From JAXMDT01 sp046348685 (GTDB taxonomy: Bacteria > Pseudomonadota > Alphaproteobacteria > Rickettsiales > UBA998), in the NCBI GenBank assembly GCA_046348685.1, contig JAXMDT010000004.1, positions 62,001-126,000 on the forward strand: a DNA stretch of 64,000 nt. The letters are read 5' to 3'. Positions 8,346 to 16,434 of the stretch are shown here, in pieces (position 1 is the stretch's first letter; each line of letters begins with the position of its first letter). The position numbers and the translations under genes are program-made. The notes beneath the pieces are model-generated. The model did no database searches. It was not told the DNA's origin and saw nothing but the letters and a program-made list of their open reading frames with translations.

Positions 8346-10277
8346 ATGGCTTACAATTCTGACCACTTCGATTTACATAATTGGAAAATTACCCTTCCGG
8401 TCGATAACTCCGGAAATATCAGCGGCACCGCTGTTGAAGTTGCAAATCTCATCAATTACGAAAATTCTAACTTTTTCTGGGATGCTCCGGATGGAGCGAT
8501 GGTTTTTCGGGCCGGTGTAGATGGCGCGACGACCAGCGGCACCAAATATGCCCGCACCGAGCTGCGTGAAATGAATGGCTCGGAGCGCGCCGCCTGGAAA
8601 TTATCCCAAGGCGGCACGATGACCGCCACACTTAAAGTGGATGAAATACCGACCCGCACGGACGGTACGCCCGGCCGCATAATAGTCGGTCAGATCCATG
8701 GCAAGGATAACGAACTGGTTCGCCTGTATTATGAAAACGGCAGTGTCCATTTCGTCAATGACCGTGCCGGCACTGGCAACAAAGAAACAACGTTCACCTT
8801 TAAAAACGCAAACGGCGAGGAACCGAAAATCGGCATCGGTGAAAAATTTTCTTACATGATCGATGCGCGCGGAAGCACGCTGGTAGTGAAAGTTTTTGCC
8901 GATGGACAGGAATACAGCTCTACAACGTCCATTAATTCCGTCTGGCAATCGGACGAGCTATATTTCAAAGCCGGTGTGTATCTGGGCATTAACGAAACCA
9001 GCGGCAGGGGTTCGGGACAGGCTTCATTTTACGCATTGGATTTCAGCCATACGAAGGGAGGCGGCATGGGAGGTTGGAAAGCCGATGGCGGATCGACCCC
9101 GCCGGTGGAAAATCCACCATCCGACAATCAAGGCGGTGATGGCGATCATCATCAGGGCGGCGGCAATAACGATCACAGCGCGCCGACTCCACCGACAACG
9201 CCTCCAACGACACCACCGACGACTCCCCCTGTAATTCCGCCAGCGACTCCCCCGCAAAATGGTTCTGTCGAGATCTCCGGTAACGATAGCGATAATACTC
9301 TCACCGGCAGCGATGCGAATGAGGTGCTGCGCGGCTATAAAGGCAATGACGTGCTAAACGGGGGTGCCGGCAACGACTATCTGTGGGGCAATGAAGGCAA
9401 CGATACGCTGATTGGCGGGGGCGGCGCAGATACGCTGAAAGGCGGCGGCGGTACGGATACTTATGTCATCATGAAACATGGTCAGATCGTCAATGTGGTC
9501 GATTTCAGTGTTCCGAACAAAGATCATCTCGATGTGACTGACGTCCTGGGGCAGGTTTTCGGTTTCAAGAAAGCACTCGCTTTTGACAAAGGCTATCTGC
9601 AGGTCAAGCAGGAAGGTAGAGACGTTGGCGTCTACGCTGACCTTGATGGCAATGCAGGGCCGCTTGGAAAAGAAAAAATCGCACTTCTGTCAAATAATAC
9701 TGCGAGTAAAATCGGGATCGATTCCTTTATCCTGCCCGCAGACAGCAAACCGGCCGACCCTGAACCATCCACGCCGACCACGCCGACGAAAGATGCGTTG
9801 GTGATCGATGGCACATCGGGGAAAAATATCCTTACAGGCGGTATTGGCAACGATACCATTCGCGGCCAGGGTGGTGACGACGTCATCAAAGGCGGCGATG
9901 GCCACGACGTGCTGTGGGGTAATGACGGTAAGGATACGATCATCGGTGGAACAGGTGCGGATATCATCAAAGGCGGCGATGGCAAGGATATATATGTTTA
10001 CACCGATATCAGCGATGCCGGAGATGTGATCCTGGATTTCCGTAAAGGCGAAAAACTCGACCTTTCCGATCTGGTCGACCACACATCCAGCATGCAGCAT
10101 TTCACGGCCATGCAGCTGGTGCAGAAAGGCTTTGTAACCTTCGATGAGCAAAGCCCGACGCAGGTAGACGTTTATGTCGATGTCGATGGGGCGGCAGGTT
10201 CAGGAAAAGCTGTACTGCTGGCTACGCTTAATACGCTATCCGACCACGATATAGATAGCTCGATCATTATCTTGTAA
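8346..10277 (+). CDS. Secreted alginate lyase, PL7 domain plus RTX calcium-binding repeats (copy 2)
   Basis: 643 residues, colinear paralogue of the lyase at 5858. The PL7 domain (1-240) has the same signatures at identical positions: R70-TELREM, Q116-I-H118, YFKAGVY 206-212. The linker is different: a Gly/His stretch followed by a Pro/Thr repeat (PTPPTTPP units), where copy 1 has only the Asp/His-rich stretch. Two RTX blocks follow, with GGAGND/GGGGAD nonapeptides. No Sec signal, consistent with type I secretion. Start supported by GGAGG 10 bases upstream. The conserved lyase and divergent linker suggest an old duplication with both copies kept functional. Confidence 0.92.
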   Translation: MAYNSDHFDLHNWKITLPVDNSGNISGTAVEVANLINYENSNFFWDAPDGAMVFRAGVDGATTSGTKYARTELREMNGSERAAWKLSQGGTMTATLKVDEIPTRTDGTPGRIIVGQIHGKDNELVRLYYENGSVHFVNDRAGTGNKETTFTFKNANGEEPKIGIGEKFSYMIDARGSTLVVKVFADGQEYSSTTSINSVWQSDELYFKAGVYLGINETSGRGSGQASFYALDFSHTKGGGMGGWKADGGSTPPVENPPSDNQGGDGDHHQGGGNNDHSAPTPPTTPPTTPPTTPPVIPPATPPQNGSVEISGNDSDNTLTGSDANEVLRGYKGNDVLNGGAGNDYLWGNEGNDTLIGGGGADTLKGGGGTDTYVIMKHGQIVNVVDFSVPNKDHLDVTDVLGQVFGFKKALAFDKGYLQVKQEGRDVGVYADLDGNAGPLGKEKIALLSNNTASKIGIDSFILPADSKPADPEPSTPTTPTKDALVIDGTSGKNILTGGIGNDTIRGQGGDDVIKGGDGHDVLWGNDGKDTIIGGTGADIIKGGDGKDIYVYTDISDAGDVILDFRKGEKLDLSDLVDHTSSMQHFTAMQLVQKGFVTFDEQSPTQVDVYVDVDGAAGSGKAVLLATLNTLSDHDIDSSIIIL

Positions 10278-10300
10278 TCAGAACAACGATCTACTCCTTC

Positions 10301-10333
10301 GCCCCGCTTTGCAAAACGAAGCGGGGCTTTTTT
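10301..10333 (+). terminator. Rho-independent terminator after alginate lyase 2
   Basis: GCCCCGCTT (10301-10309) pairs with AAGCGGGGC (10319-10327), followed by a T6 run. It lies 24 bases after the stop and also faces the end of the convergent iron permease gene. Confidence 0.92.
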
Positions 10334-10342
10334 ATGCACCCG

Positions 10343-11167
10343 TTACACTGCGGTTGCGCGGGGAGCGGGTTTGAAAACGCGCATCAGGCCAAAAATAACG
10401 GCCAGCGTGCCGAGGTAAGCGATAAGCTGCATTTCATTCGGGCGGTCGATATAGCCGATCAGTGTATTGAGGGCGCTGCCGAAGGTGCTGCCTTCGGAAA
10501 GAATATTCGACGTATCCCATACCGTATCGCTGAGCGCTGTCAGCGTGCCGGATTGCTGCAGAAAGGCGATGGCTTTGGCGGCCATGCCGGCAGCGAGCAA
10601 TGCGATCAATGCGCTGGTGACTGAGAAAAGATAGCGCGTTGGGATGCGCAGCAGACCGAAATAAATCATCATGGAAAGCGCGATGCCGGACACGACGCCG
10701 AGGGCGCCGCCCAATAGCATGGACGCGGCCACATCCTTGCCGCCGCTGATGGCAATGCCATAAAGGAAAAGCACGATCTCCGAGCCCTCACGCAGGACGG
10801 CGATGCCAACGACAATGGCCAGGGCAAACAGGGAACGTTTGCCGGTGGCCACTTCATGCCCGACGGTTTTCATCTCCTGCGCCATCTCACGGCCATGGCG
10901 CGCCATCCAGATATTATGCCAGGCGAGCATGACAACGGCGAGGGAGAGGACGGACGCGTTAAAGATTTCCTGACCCATGCCTTCCATGGCGCTGGCAATA
11001 GTATTGGCAAACAAAGCGACAATGCACGCACCGAGTATGCCGCCGCCAATGCCGTAACCGACCCACCGTCCGCGTTGCGGCACGCCGCGCGTCGCGGCGA
11101 GGACGATGCCGACGATAAGACCGGCTTCGATCAGTTCACGAAAAACGATGATGAGCGTCGCGAGCAT
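10343..11167 (-). CDS. FTR1/EfeU-family high-affinity iron permease
   Basis: 274-residue inner-membrane protein with about seven transmembrane helices. It carries the two REXXE iron-binding motifs of the FTR1 family: R10-E-L-I-E14 in helix 1 and R126-E-G-S-E130 in helix 4, both needed for iron passage. Length matches the family. It is the last gene of a minus-strand operon: cupredoxin (11950), outer-membrane-like protein (11173), permease. The cupredoxin partner suggests oxidation of Fe(II) or iron handover, as in EfeUO and P19/FTR1 systems. Regulation by the Fur-type box at 12322-12336 is expected. Confidence 0.9.
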   Translation of the reverse strand: MLATLIIVFRELIEAGLIVGIVLAATRGVPQRGRWVGYGIGGGILGACIVALFANTIASAMEGMGQEIFNASVLSLAVVMLAWHNIWMARHGREMAQEMKTVGHEVATGKRSLFALAIVVGIAVLREGSEIVLFLYGIAISGGKDVAASMLLGGALGVVSGIALSMMIYFGLLRIPTRYLFSVTSALIALLAAGMAAKAIAFLQQSGTLTALSDTVWDTSNILSEGSTFGSALNTLIGYIDRPNEMQLIAYLGTLAVIFGLMRVFKPAPRATAV

Positions 11168-11172
11168 AAATC

Positions 11173-11931
11173 CTAGAAACGAATTTCATATTCCAGCTGT
11201 GCGAGTGCATCCCCGTCCGCAGCAGCGTCCGAAACGCCGAACAGATAACCGATCCGATAGCGCAGCCCATCCGAATTATTCACCAGATGCAGCGGGATTT
11301 TGCCGTATGCGGTCGGGCCGATGTAATGCTGCTGGTCATCGAAATTGCCCGTATTGTCCAATTCGCCGAATGAACTGCTGATTTCAAAGCCGGGTTCAAA
11401 CGCAGGCGTAATGGTATAACGGCTGCTCCATAGCAGGCCTCCTTCAAGGTCATCGCGCTCGCCTTCGCCGATTTCCTTTTCTAAAATCACGTTCAGGATA
11501 TGCGACGTTTTTCCGACATCCTTGGCAAGCAGCAGGCGGGCTTCCAATTCATCCGACGTATCATCCTGCGGCGTATATTCGTAGGCTATGGATGCGCCGA
11601 CATCGAGCCAGTATTCCCCGCGCTCGGTCAGCTGGAAAATATTTTCCCATTCCCATGCTTCGAAATCCGCATTGTCATCCGGCTCGTTCTCGAAATTAGC
11701 ATAAAGCTCGGTGCGCCACCAGTCATTGACGCCGTAGGCGACGGAAAACTGATGCACCTGCGCGTTATTTTTTTCCGAATCGTTATCGTTGGTGCGGCTG
11801 CCGAAATATTCGATCTCCCATTCGCCGCGCTCGACATAAGGCGAATAAAGTTTTTCCGCGGCGTGCGATGCGGCAGGAAACAGGCTTAATCCAGCAAGCG
11901 CCGGTACAATATATTTAAATGCTGAGGACAT
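11173..11931 (-). CDS. Exported, probably outer-membrane protein of the iron uptake operon
   Basis: 252 residues with a Sec signal peptide (ends PAASHA before AEKLYSPYVE). The mature part is rich in alternating aromatic/polar strands (ERGEWEIEYFGSR, GVNDWWRTELYANFE, GGLLWSSRYTITPAFEPGFE) and ends in YEIRF, a C-terminal Phe as in outer-membrane beta-barrels. Sitting 5 bases upstream of the FTR1 gene and 18 after the cupredoxin gene, it may carry iron or its complexes across the outer membrane, but that is inference from context. No TonB plug domain is present. Confidence 0.7.
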   Translation of the reverse strand: MSSAFKYIVPALAGLSLFPAASHAAEKLYSPYVERGEWEIEYFGSRTNDNDSEKNNAQVHQFSVAYGVNDWWRTELYANFENEPDDNADFEAWEWENIFQLTERGEYWLDVGASIAYEYTPQDDTSDELEARLLLAKDVGKTSHILNVILEKEIGEGERDDLEGGLLWSSRYTITPAFEPGFEISSSFGELDNTGNFDDQQHYIGPTAYGKIPLHLVNNSDGLRYRIGYLFGVSDAAADGDALAQLEYEIRF

Positions 11932-11949
11932 GGTTTTCTTTCTTTTTAA

Positions 11950-12276
11950 TTATTTTGCGATGATTTTGCCTTTGGTGGTGTCTTCATGAAATTCATCGAA
12001 GTAACCATACGTGCCGGGATCGAGCGGGCCGACGAAGATGACGGCTTCACTGTTGCCGTTGATGATCTTTTCGCGCTTCAGTTCATGGCTTTCAAATTCC
12101 GCCGGAGTGGTGTCCTGGTTCTTCACGGTGATTTTGACTTTCTGGCCTGCGGGAATGGTTAGCTCCTGCGGCGTAAAAGCATGGTCTTTCAGCGTGATCA
12201 CATAATCCTCCGCATGTACGGCGCTGCTGATCGCGGCAATAGCGAAGGCGGACAGAAACATAGGAACCTTTTTCAT
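11950..12276 (-). CDS. Periplasmic cupredoxin-domain protein of iron transport operon
   Basis: 108 residues: signal peptide (cleavage after VHA), then a single cupredoxin fold with DYVITLKDHAFTPQELTIPA and KVKITVKNQDTTPAEF, closely resembling the N-terminal domain of EfeO and stand-alone cupredoxins next to FTR1 permeases. Candidate metal ligands are His and Glu/Asp residues (DHAF, ESHE, DEFHED); the usual blue-copper Cys is missing, as in EfeO-like members. First gene of the operon, with a promoter and a Fur-type palindrome 46-60 bases upstream. Confidence 0.85.
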   Translation of the reverse strand: MKKVPMFLSAFAIAAISSAVHAEDYVITLKDHAFTPQELTIPAGQKVKITVKNQDTTPAEFESHELKREKIINGNSEAVIFVGPLDPGTYGYFDEFHEDTTKGKIIAK

Positions 12277-12308
12277 GAGTAAACCTCTAGGACGGATGAT
12301 GAGCGCCC

Positions 12309-12337
12309 TATATAGCGATACTGCGAATCATTCGCAA
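12309..12337 (-). promoter_or_regulatory. Iron operon promoter overlapped by Fur-type box
   Basis: Minus strand: TTGCGA (-35, 12332-12337), 17-base spacer, TATATA (-10, 12309-12314). The perfect 15-base palindrome TGCGAATCATTCGCA (12322-12336) has the 7-1-7 layout of a Fur box and covers the -35 and spacer, a position suited to repression in iron-replete cells. Confidence 0.72.
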
Positions 12338-12406
12338 GTCAATTATTCAACATCGCATTTTTATTTTTCTAAGCCCACCGTAGCTATTCAATGAGAGGAG
12401 AACCCT

Positions 12407-13744
12407 ATGCAAATCGACGGAACACCGAATAATGATACCCTGACCGGCACGACAGGTGCCGATACCATCATGGGGAAAAGCGGCTTCGATCTGATTTATG
12501 GGGATAATCAGTATGAAATCACCCGCTGGGAGCAGGTGGTAGCCATCGCCCAGGCAGGCACCATACCGTCAGAAGCGGCGGGCGCGGGCGATACGATTAC
12601 CGGCAATGCGGATAACGACACGATCTTCGGCGGCCTCGGCAAGGACTTTATCCAGGGCAATAGCGGCGATGATTCCGTGATAGGCGGCTTCGGCAGCGAC
12701 TCGGTACAGGGCAACGACGGCCATGATGTGATCTGGGGCGATAATGAAATCTCGCTCGCAAGCAGCGACACCGCGTTTTACGACTTAGATGCGGGAAAGG
12801 CCATCACCTCGGCGGAAGCATACATCCTCGTTTCGTACGGCAGCGGCGCGGACACCATTGACGGCGGGAAGGGGAACGACACGATCTACGGCGCGTTTGG
12901 CCGCGATATGTTGACCGGCAACAGCGGCGACGATCATATCTACGGCGGCGCTGGCTCGGATGCGATCAGCGGCGGCGTCGGCAACGATCTTCTCTACGGC
13001 GATAATTTATATTCCTTCTCCAACACCTATACGAATGGCCAAGGCGAGACCGAGTTCCAGCAATTCCGCTTCGGCGGCGCGGATACGATCAGCGGCGGCT
13101 CGGGCGAGGATATTATCTTCGGCAATGAAGGCGCGGATAGTCTCTCCGGTGGCTCCGAGAATGATTATATGGAAGGCGGTGACGGCAACGACACCGTGAA
13201 CGGCGACACCGGCAACGACACGATCTGGGGCGATAACGATACCGACAGCGAAGGCGGCGTGCATCTCGGCGCGGTGGGGGACGGCAACGATCTATTGAAC
13301 GGTGGCTCGGGCAATGACCGCATTGATGGGCTCGGCGGCAATGATTCCATCCTCGGCGAGGCAGGTAACGATACGCTGTGGGGCGGCATCGGCCGCGATA
13401 CACTGGATGGCGGCGCGGGTCAGGATACGCTGAATAGCGGCGAAGTGCAGATCGACGATCAGGGCGAGCCGAGCCGCAGCCCATTTGCCGGCGCGGACGT
13501 CTACCGCTTTTCGAAAGCGACTGATTCGACGCGCGCGGCGGAAGACCACATCGTCGATTTACAGCGCGGTGAAGACAAGATCGATGTCAGCGCGATCACG
13601 ACGATCCATGACCTCAGCCAGATCGCCTACTACGTCGAGTCCGGCAACACGCATGTCTACGACGCGGCAGGCAAGGAATTCGGCTTCGTCCTTGACAATT
13701 TCACCGACGTGCTGCATGCGGATGATTTTATTTTTGGGGCGTAA
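12407..13744 (+). CDS. RTX repeat protein, hemolysin-type calcium-binding
   Basis: 445 residues made almost wholly of RTX nonapeptides (GGxGxD-type, e.g. GGLGKDFIQGNSGDD and GGGDGNDTVNGDTGND) from about residue 5 to 345, with four non-repeat insertions near 33-60, 122-145, 205-225 and 283-295. The C-terminal 95 residues (RSPFAGADVYRFSK to DDFIFGA) form the cap and type I secretion signal region seen in RTX exoproteins. No enzymatic domain is visible, so it may be a surface or matrix protein. Good ribosome site (GAGAGGAGA). The 3' end is duplicated as a remnant at 14062-14124. Start codon lies only 130 bases from the divergent iron operon. Confidence 0.85.
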   Translation: MQIDGTPNNDTLTGTTGADTIMGKSGFDLIYGDNQYEITRWEQVVAIAQAGTIPSEAAGAGDTITGNADNDTIFGGLGKDFIQGNSGDDSVIGGFGSDSVQGNDGHDVIWGDNEISLASSDTAFYDLDAGKAITSAEAYILVSYGSGADTIDGGKGNDTIYGAFGRDMLTGNSGDDHIYGGAGSDAISGGVGNDLLYGDNLYSFSNTYTNGQGETEFQQFRFGGADTISGGSGEDIIFGNEGADSLSGGSENDYMEGGDGNDTVNGDTGNDTIWGDNDTDSEGGVHLGAVGDGNDLLNGGSGNDRIDGLGGNDSILGEAGNDTLWGGIGRDTLDGGAGQDTLNSGEVQIDDQGEPSRSPFAGADVYRFSKATDSTRAAEDHIVDLQRGEDKIDVSAITTIHDLSQIAYYVESGNTHVYDAAGKEFGFVLDNFTDVLHADDFIFGA

Positions 13745-13829
13745 AAACTATTCCGCATAGGAAAAAGATATGGATAAGCAGACACTCTGTTCTCACTTGA
13801 AATCATTTGAGTGAGAATCAGGAGTCAGT

Positions 13830-13955
13830 ATGACAAATCAGGAACAAAACACCGATAATGCATCCAAGCCAGAAAGCGGTAAATCCAATGATAAGAATCA
13901 ACAAAACCAAGGAGGTGCTTCGAAGCAAGCTCCTGGCAGCAACCAAAAGAAATAG
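13830..13955 (+). CDS. Small hydrophilic protein of 41 residues
   Basis: ATG at 13830 with GGAG 6 bases upstream opens a 41-codon frame ending TAG at 13955. The peptide (MTNQEQNTDNASKPESGKSN and on to GSNQKK) is almost all Asn, Gln, Ser, Lys and Gly, has no hydrophobic segment and is probably disordered. No family recognised. It is followed by a clear terminator at 14018, which supports a real transcription unit, perhaps shared with the RTX gene. Confidence 0.5.
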   Translation: MTNQEQNTDNASKPESGKSNDKNQQNQGGASKQAPGSNQKK

Positions 13956-14017
13956 ATATGTTTTCTTAAGGCGCGCGGATTTTTCTGCCTACGCCCGTTA
14001 GAAAAGATATGTATCTG

Positions 14018-14053
14018 AAAGCCTCCGCTGTAAACCTACCGCGGGGGCTTTTG
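14018..14053 (+). terminator. Rho-independent terminator
   Basis: AAAGCCTCCGC (14018-14028) pairs with GCGGGGGCTTT (14041-14051) with a 12-base loop and a short T run. It closes the RTX/41-residue-ORF unit. Confidence 0.78.
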
Positions 14054-14061
14054 CGTTTAAG

Positions 14062-14124
14062 GTCGGTCTCGTCCTCGACAACTTTACCAACGTGCTGCAC
14101 GCGGATGATTTTATTATTGGGTAA
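14062..14124 (+). pseudogene. Remnant: duplicated 3' end of the RTX gene
   Basis: Reads VGLVLDNFTNVLHADDFIIG and then TAA, nearly identical to the C-terminus of the RTX protein at 12407 (FGFVLDNFTDVLHADDFIFG). Only about 20 codons survive, joined directly to the terminator at 14018-14053. It is the leftover of a second RTX gene copy removed by deletion, or of an unequal exchange. Confidence 0.8.
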
Positions 14125-14235
14125 TCAACACTGATTAATGAGGATTTACTTTTTTGTCACAAAATATTCTTGTGAAATGTGTTTACACATCTGATTTTTT
14201 ATACAAAATGTAAGCGCACTTTCGTATGAAATCAG

Positions 14236-15360
14236 ATGACTGATGAAGTAAAAGACCTAGATACAACCTTAAATCAAAAGAAAATTTCTGTTGCAGAGCA
14301 AATACTGCAACACGAGCGGATTGCAGCAAAGCTCAAACTGCCAAATTCAAATCCAAAAAAATATAGTAAGCACCCTACAGAATATGAAAAGCAGCTCTTT
14401 CTTGATTACATAGAGGAGAGTGGAACTCCAGAATTTTACCCAGACCTTATGTGGAGCCTACCACCCGATACTAGTTTGGAAAATAATTCGTTAGTTTGTA
14501 AATTTCACGTGCCGGAGGAAAAGCGACCAGATGGTATATATATTCCTTGTGCACTATGTAGTGACGGAAATCCTCAGTTTTTGAAAGGTTATTTACTTTG
14601 GTCTTCCGATGGACATCTAAGAATTATTGGAGTTGACTGTGGGAAAGATTATTTTGAAAGGACGTTTTTAGATCTTGAGAAAAAGAGAAAACAAAAAATT
14701 AGAAAAGAAACTAGTGAAGCTTTTTTAAGAGATAACATGTTCAAGATACCTAGGTATTTTGAGGATATAAATCAGCTTAAAATTTTATGTGAAAAAGCAA
14801 AAAAAGCTAAAAAAGATTTTCATTCTGATGTTCCAAGCTTATTGCAAGAGCTACAAGAAATCAGCAATAAGCGTGATGGAAAATTAGTGTACAAAATAGA
14901 AAAGCAAAGGTTTGAAGGCTTTTTAAAAGGGCAAGGATTTCTTCAAAACTCTTTTGATCCGCTAGAAAAACTTAATAGAGTTAAAAAAGTTTTTAAAGAA
15001 TGCTTTTTTGTTCCGAATGAATTGACTGATCAAGAGATTGAAAACGCTACAGAGCGGCTTACACAAAACGAAGTATTACTCAACAAAGCTGCAAGTGCTT
15101 TAGAAAAAGCACCAAAAGATATTGTAAAGGTCAGAGATGATATTTCACAATTAAACTTTTTCATGACAACAGAAAATCTAACTCTCCTTCAAAATTACGG
15201 GCGTGACGGTTGCCCATTTAAGTTCCGAGTTTTGATTAGAGACAATGACGTTTTGTTCGATTTGACAGAACATCAAAGAGTCTATTTGGATAGAAGGCCG
15301 CTTACTATTCCTGAATTATATAGCCAAAAAAAAGCAGGCAGTTCGGCTATGGGAAGATAG
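14236..15360 (+). CDS. AT-rich orphan gene with possible zinc-binding cysteines
   Basis: 374 residues, strongly charged and Lys-rich, no signal peptide or membrane segment. Four cysteines (C88, C105, C108, C135) and H91 lie in one segment, with CALC followed by GVDCGKDYF, which looks like a zinc-ribbon or treble-clef site. The rest is predicted helical with coiled-coil tendency. Base composition is clearly poorer in GC than the neighbours and codons favour A/T, so recent acquisition is likely. The ribosome site is weak. It lies between an RTX remnant and a cluster of palindromic repeats. No family recognised. Confidence 0.75.
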   Translation: MTDEVKDLDTTLNQKKISVAEQILQHERIAAKLKLPNSNPKKYSKHPTEYEKQLFLDYIEESGTPEFYPDLMWSLPPDTSLENNSLVCKFHVPEEKRPDGIYIPCALCSDGNPQFLKGYLLWSSDGHLRIIGVDCGKDYFERTFLDLEKKRKQKIRKETSEAFLRDNMFKIPRYFEDINQLKILCEKAKKAKKDFHSDVPSLLQELQEISNKRDGKLVYKIEKQRFEGFLKGQGFLQNSFDPLEKLNRVKKVFKECFFVPNELTDQEIENATERLTQNEVLLNKAASALEKAPKDIVKVRDDISQLNFFMTTENLTLLQNYGRDGCPFKFRVLIRDNDVLFDLTEHQRVYLDRRPLTIPELYSQKKAGSSAMGR

Positions 15361-15391
15361 CCAAACCACCTGCATCCAGGGAGAAAAGGGT

Positions 15392-15558
15392 TGTCATCCC
15401 GCATTTAGTGCGGGATCAATTGACCACGCATCACGTGCGGGATAGTGTTTTAGTTTTCGTCATACTGAGCGGAGCGAAGAATCCATAGATCCTTCGCCTT
15501 CGGCTCAGGATGACAGAGTGTTAATCTGTCTGGATTCCAGCTTTCGCTGGAATGACGA
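15392..15558. repeat. Cluster of intergenic palindromic elements
   Basis: Three hairpin elements back to back: ATCCCGCA/TGCGGGAT (15397-15417), a longer one running CGTCATACTGAGC to GCTCAGGATGACAG (15459-15516), and TGGATTCCAGC/GCTGGAATGACGA (15531-15558). All carry the GTCAT/ATGAC ends typical of dispersed REP-like elements in alphaproteobacteria. They fill the gap between the orphan gene and the end of the convergent ahp gene. Confidence 0.75.
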
Positions 15559-15561
15559 GCG

Positions 15562-16398
15562 CTATTTCACCAATCCTTGCGCGGCGGCGTTGATCGTCGC
15601 GGCGATGCGGATCGCGCTTTGCGCGCCGAGTTTGGTGATGCCGCCTTTGGTGACTTCATGCACATGCGCTTCCATGCACATGCCGCAGCCGTTGATCGCG
15701 CTGACAGCGAGCGAGTACAGCTCGAAGTCTACCTTGGCGATGCCCGGATTGCCGATCACGTTCATGCGCAGCTTCGCGGGCAGCTTCTTGATCTCTTCGT
15801 CATGCACGAGGTGCGTGAAGCGGTAATAGACATTGTTCATCGCCATCACGGTCGCGGCGGCTTTCGCGGCATGCAGTTCTTCGGCGGAAAGCGTGCCGGA
15901 CGCTTCGCCTTTTACCGCGGCGATCACTTCCGGATCGCGCGTCGCATAGGCAGAGGCGAGGGCGATGCCGTAAATCTGGTTCTGGTTCAAATCCGGCGCG
16001 CCTTCGGGCGTCAGCACGCTGCCGAGGTTGAGGCGGATGTCTTTGGCGTGATCGCCCAGCGCGTCTTTCAGTGACTCGATGTTGGTAATCGCAGCGTCAC
16101 GCTGCGCGGCTAGGTTGTTCAGGTCCTTGTGGTTCTGCCTCCACGCGAGGTGGACGAATTCGCTGTCCGTGCTGACGCCGATCACTTGCGCATCACGGTC
16201 TTTGAAATCCTTGTTGAGTTTACCGAACTCGGCGATCTCGGTCGGGCAGACAAACGTGAAATCCTTCGGCCAGAAGAAAACAACGAGCCACTTGCCTTTG
16301 TGCGATTCGTTGCTGAGATCGACGAATGCGTTATTGATGTCGTTGGAGACGGTTGCCTTTGCGCTAAATGCGGGGAATTTTTGTCCGATACCTAACAT
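15562..16398 (-). CDS. Chimeric peroxide reductase: AhpC N-terminal half fused to AhpD
   Basis: 278 residues. Residues 1-96 are the first half of an AhpC peroxiredoxin with the peroxidatic site DFTFVCPTEI (Cys51). The protein then passes at NNLAAQRD into a complete AhpD alkylhydroperoxidase (about 104-278: NIESLKDALGDHAKDIRLNL, RMNVIGNPGI, NGCGMCMEAH) with its Cys238-x-x-Cys241 pair and His245. AhpC is normally about 187-195 residues, so its second half, including the resolving Cys, is missing. The junction holds a 17-base palindrome (16090-16106). An in-frame deletion across an ahpC-ahpD pair is the simplest origin. In AhpC/AhpD systems AhpD reduces AhpC, so a self-reducing enzyme is conceivable; a dead product or assembly collapse is equally possible. 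Ribosome site AAAGGA. Confidence 0.85.
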   Translation of the reverse strand: MLGIGQKFPAFSAKATVSNDINNAFVDLSNESHKGKWLVVFFWPKDFTFVCPTEIAEFGKLNKDFKDRDAQVIGVSTDSEFVHLAWRQNHKDLNNLAAQRDAAITNIESLKDALGDHAKDIRLNLGSVLTPEGAPDLNQNQIYGIALASAYATRDPEVIAAVKGEASGTLSAEELHAAKAAATVMAMNNVYYRFTHLVHDEEIKKLPAKLRMNVIGNPGIAKVDFELYSLAVSAINGCGMCMEAHVHEVTKGGITKLGAQSAIRIAATINAAAQGLVK

Positions 16399-16434
16399 GG
16401 TGAAGTCCTTTACAAAAAGTTGATGTTAAACAGA

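Noticed and set aside
5157..10335. Genomic island integrated at tRNA-Arg
   Set aside because: No integrase and no duplicated tRNA 3' end were seen; the lyases lie on the 5' side of the tRNA, opposite to the usual insertion side.
12508..13549. Long antisense ORFs over the RTX gene
   Set aside because: Open antisense frames arise from the periodic GC-rich RTX codons; products are Pro/Arg/Ser-rich repeats without ribosome sites.
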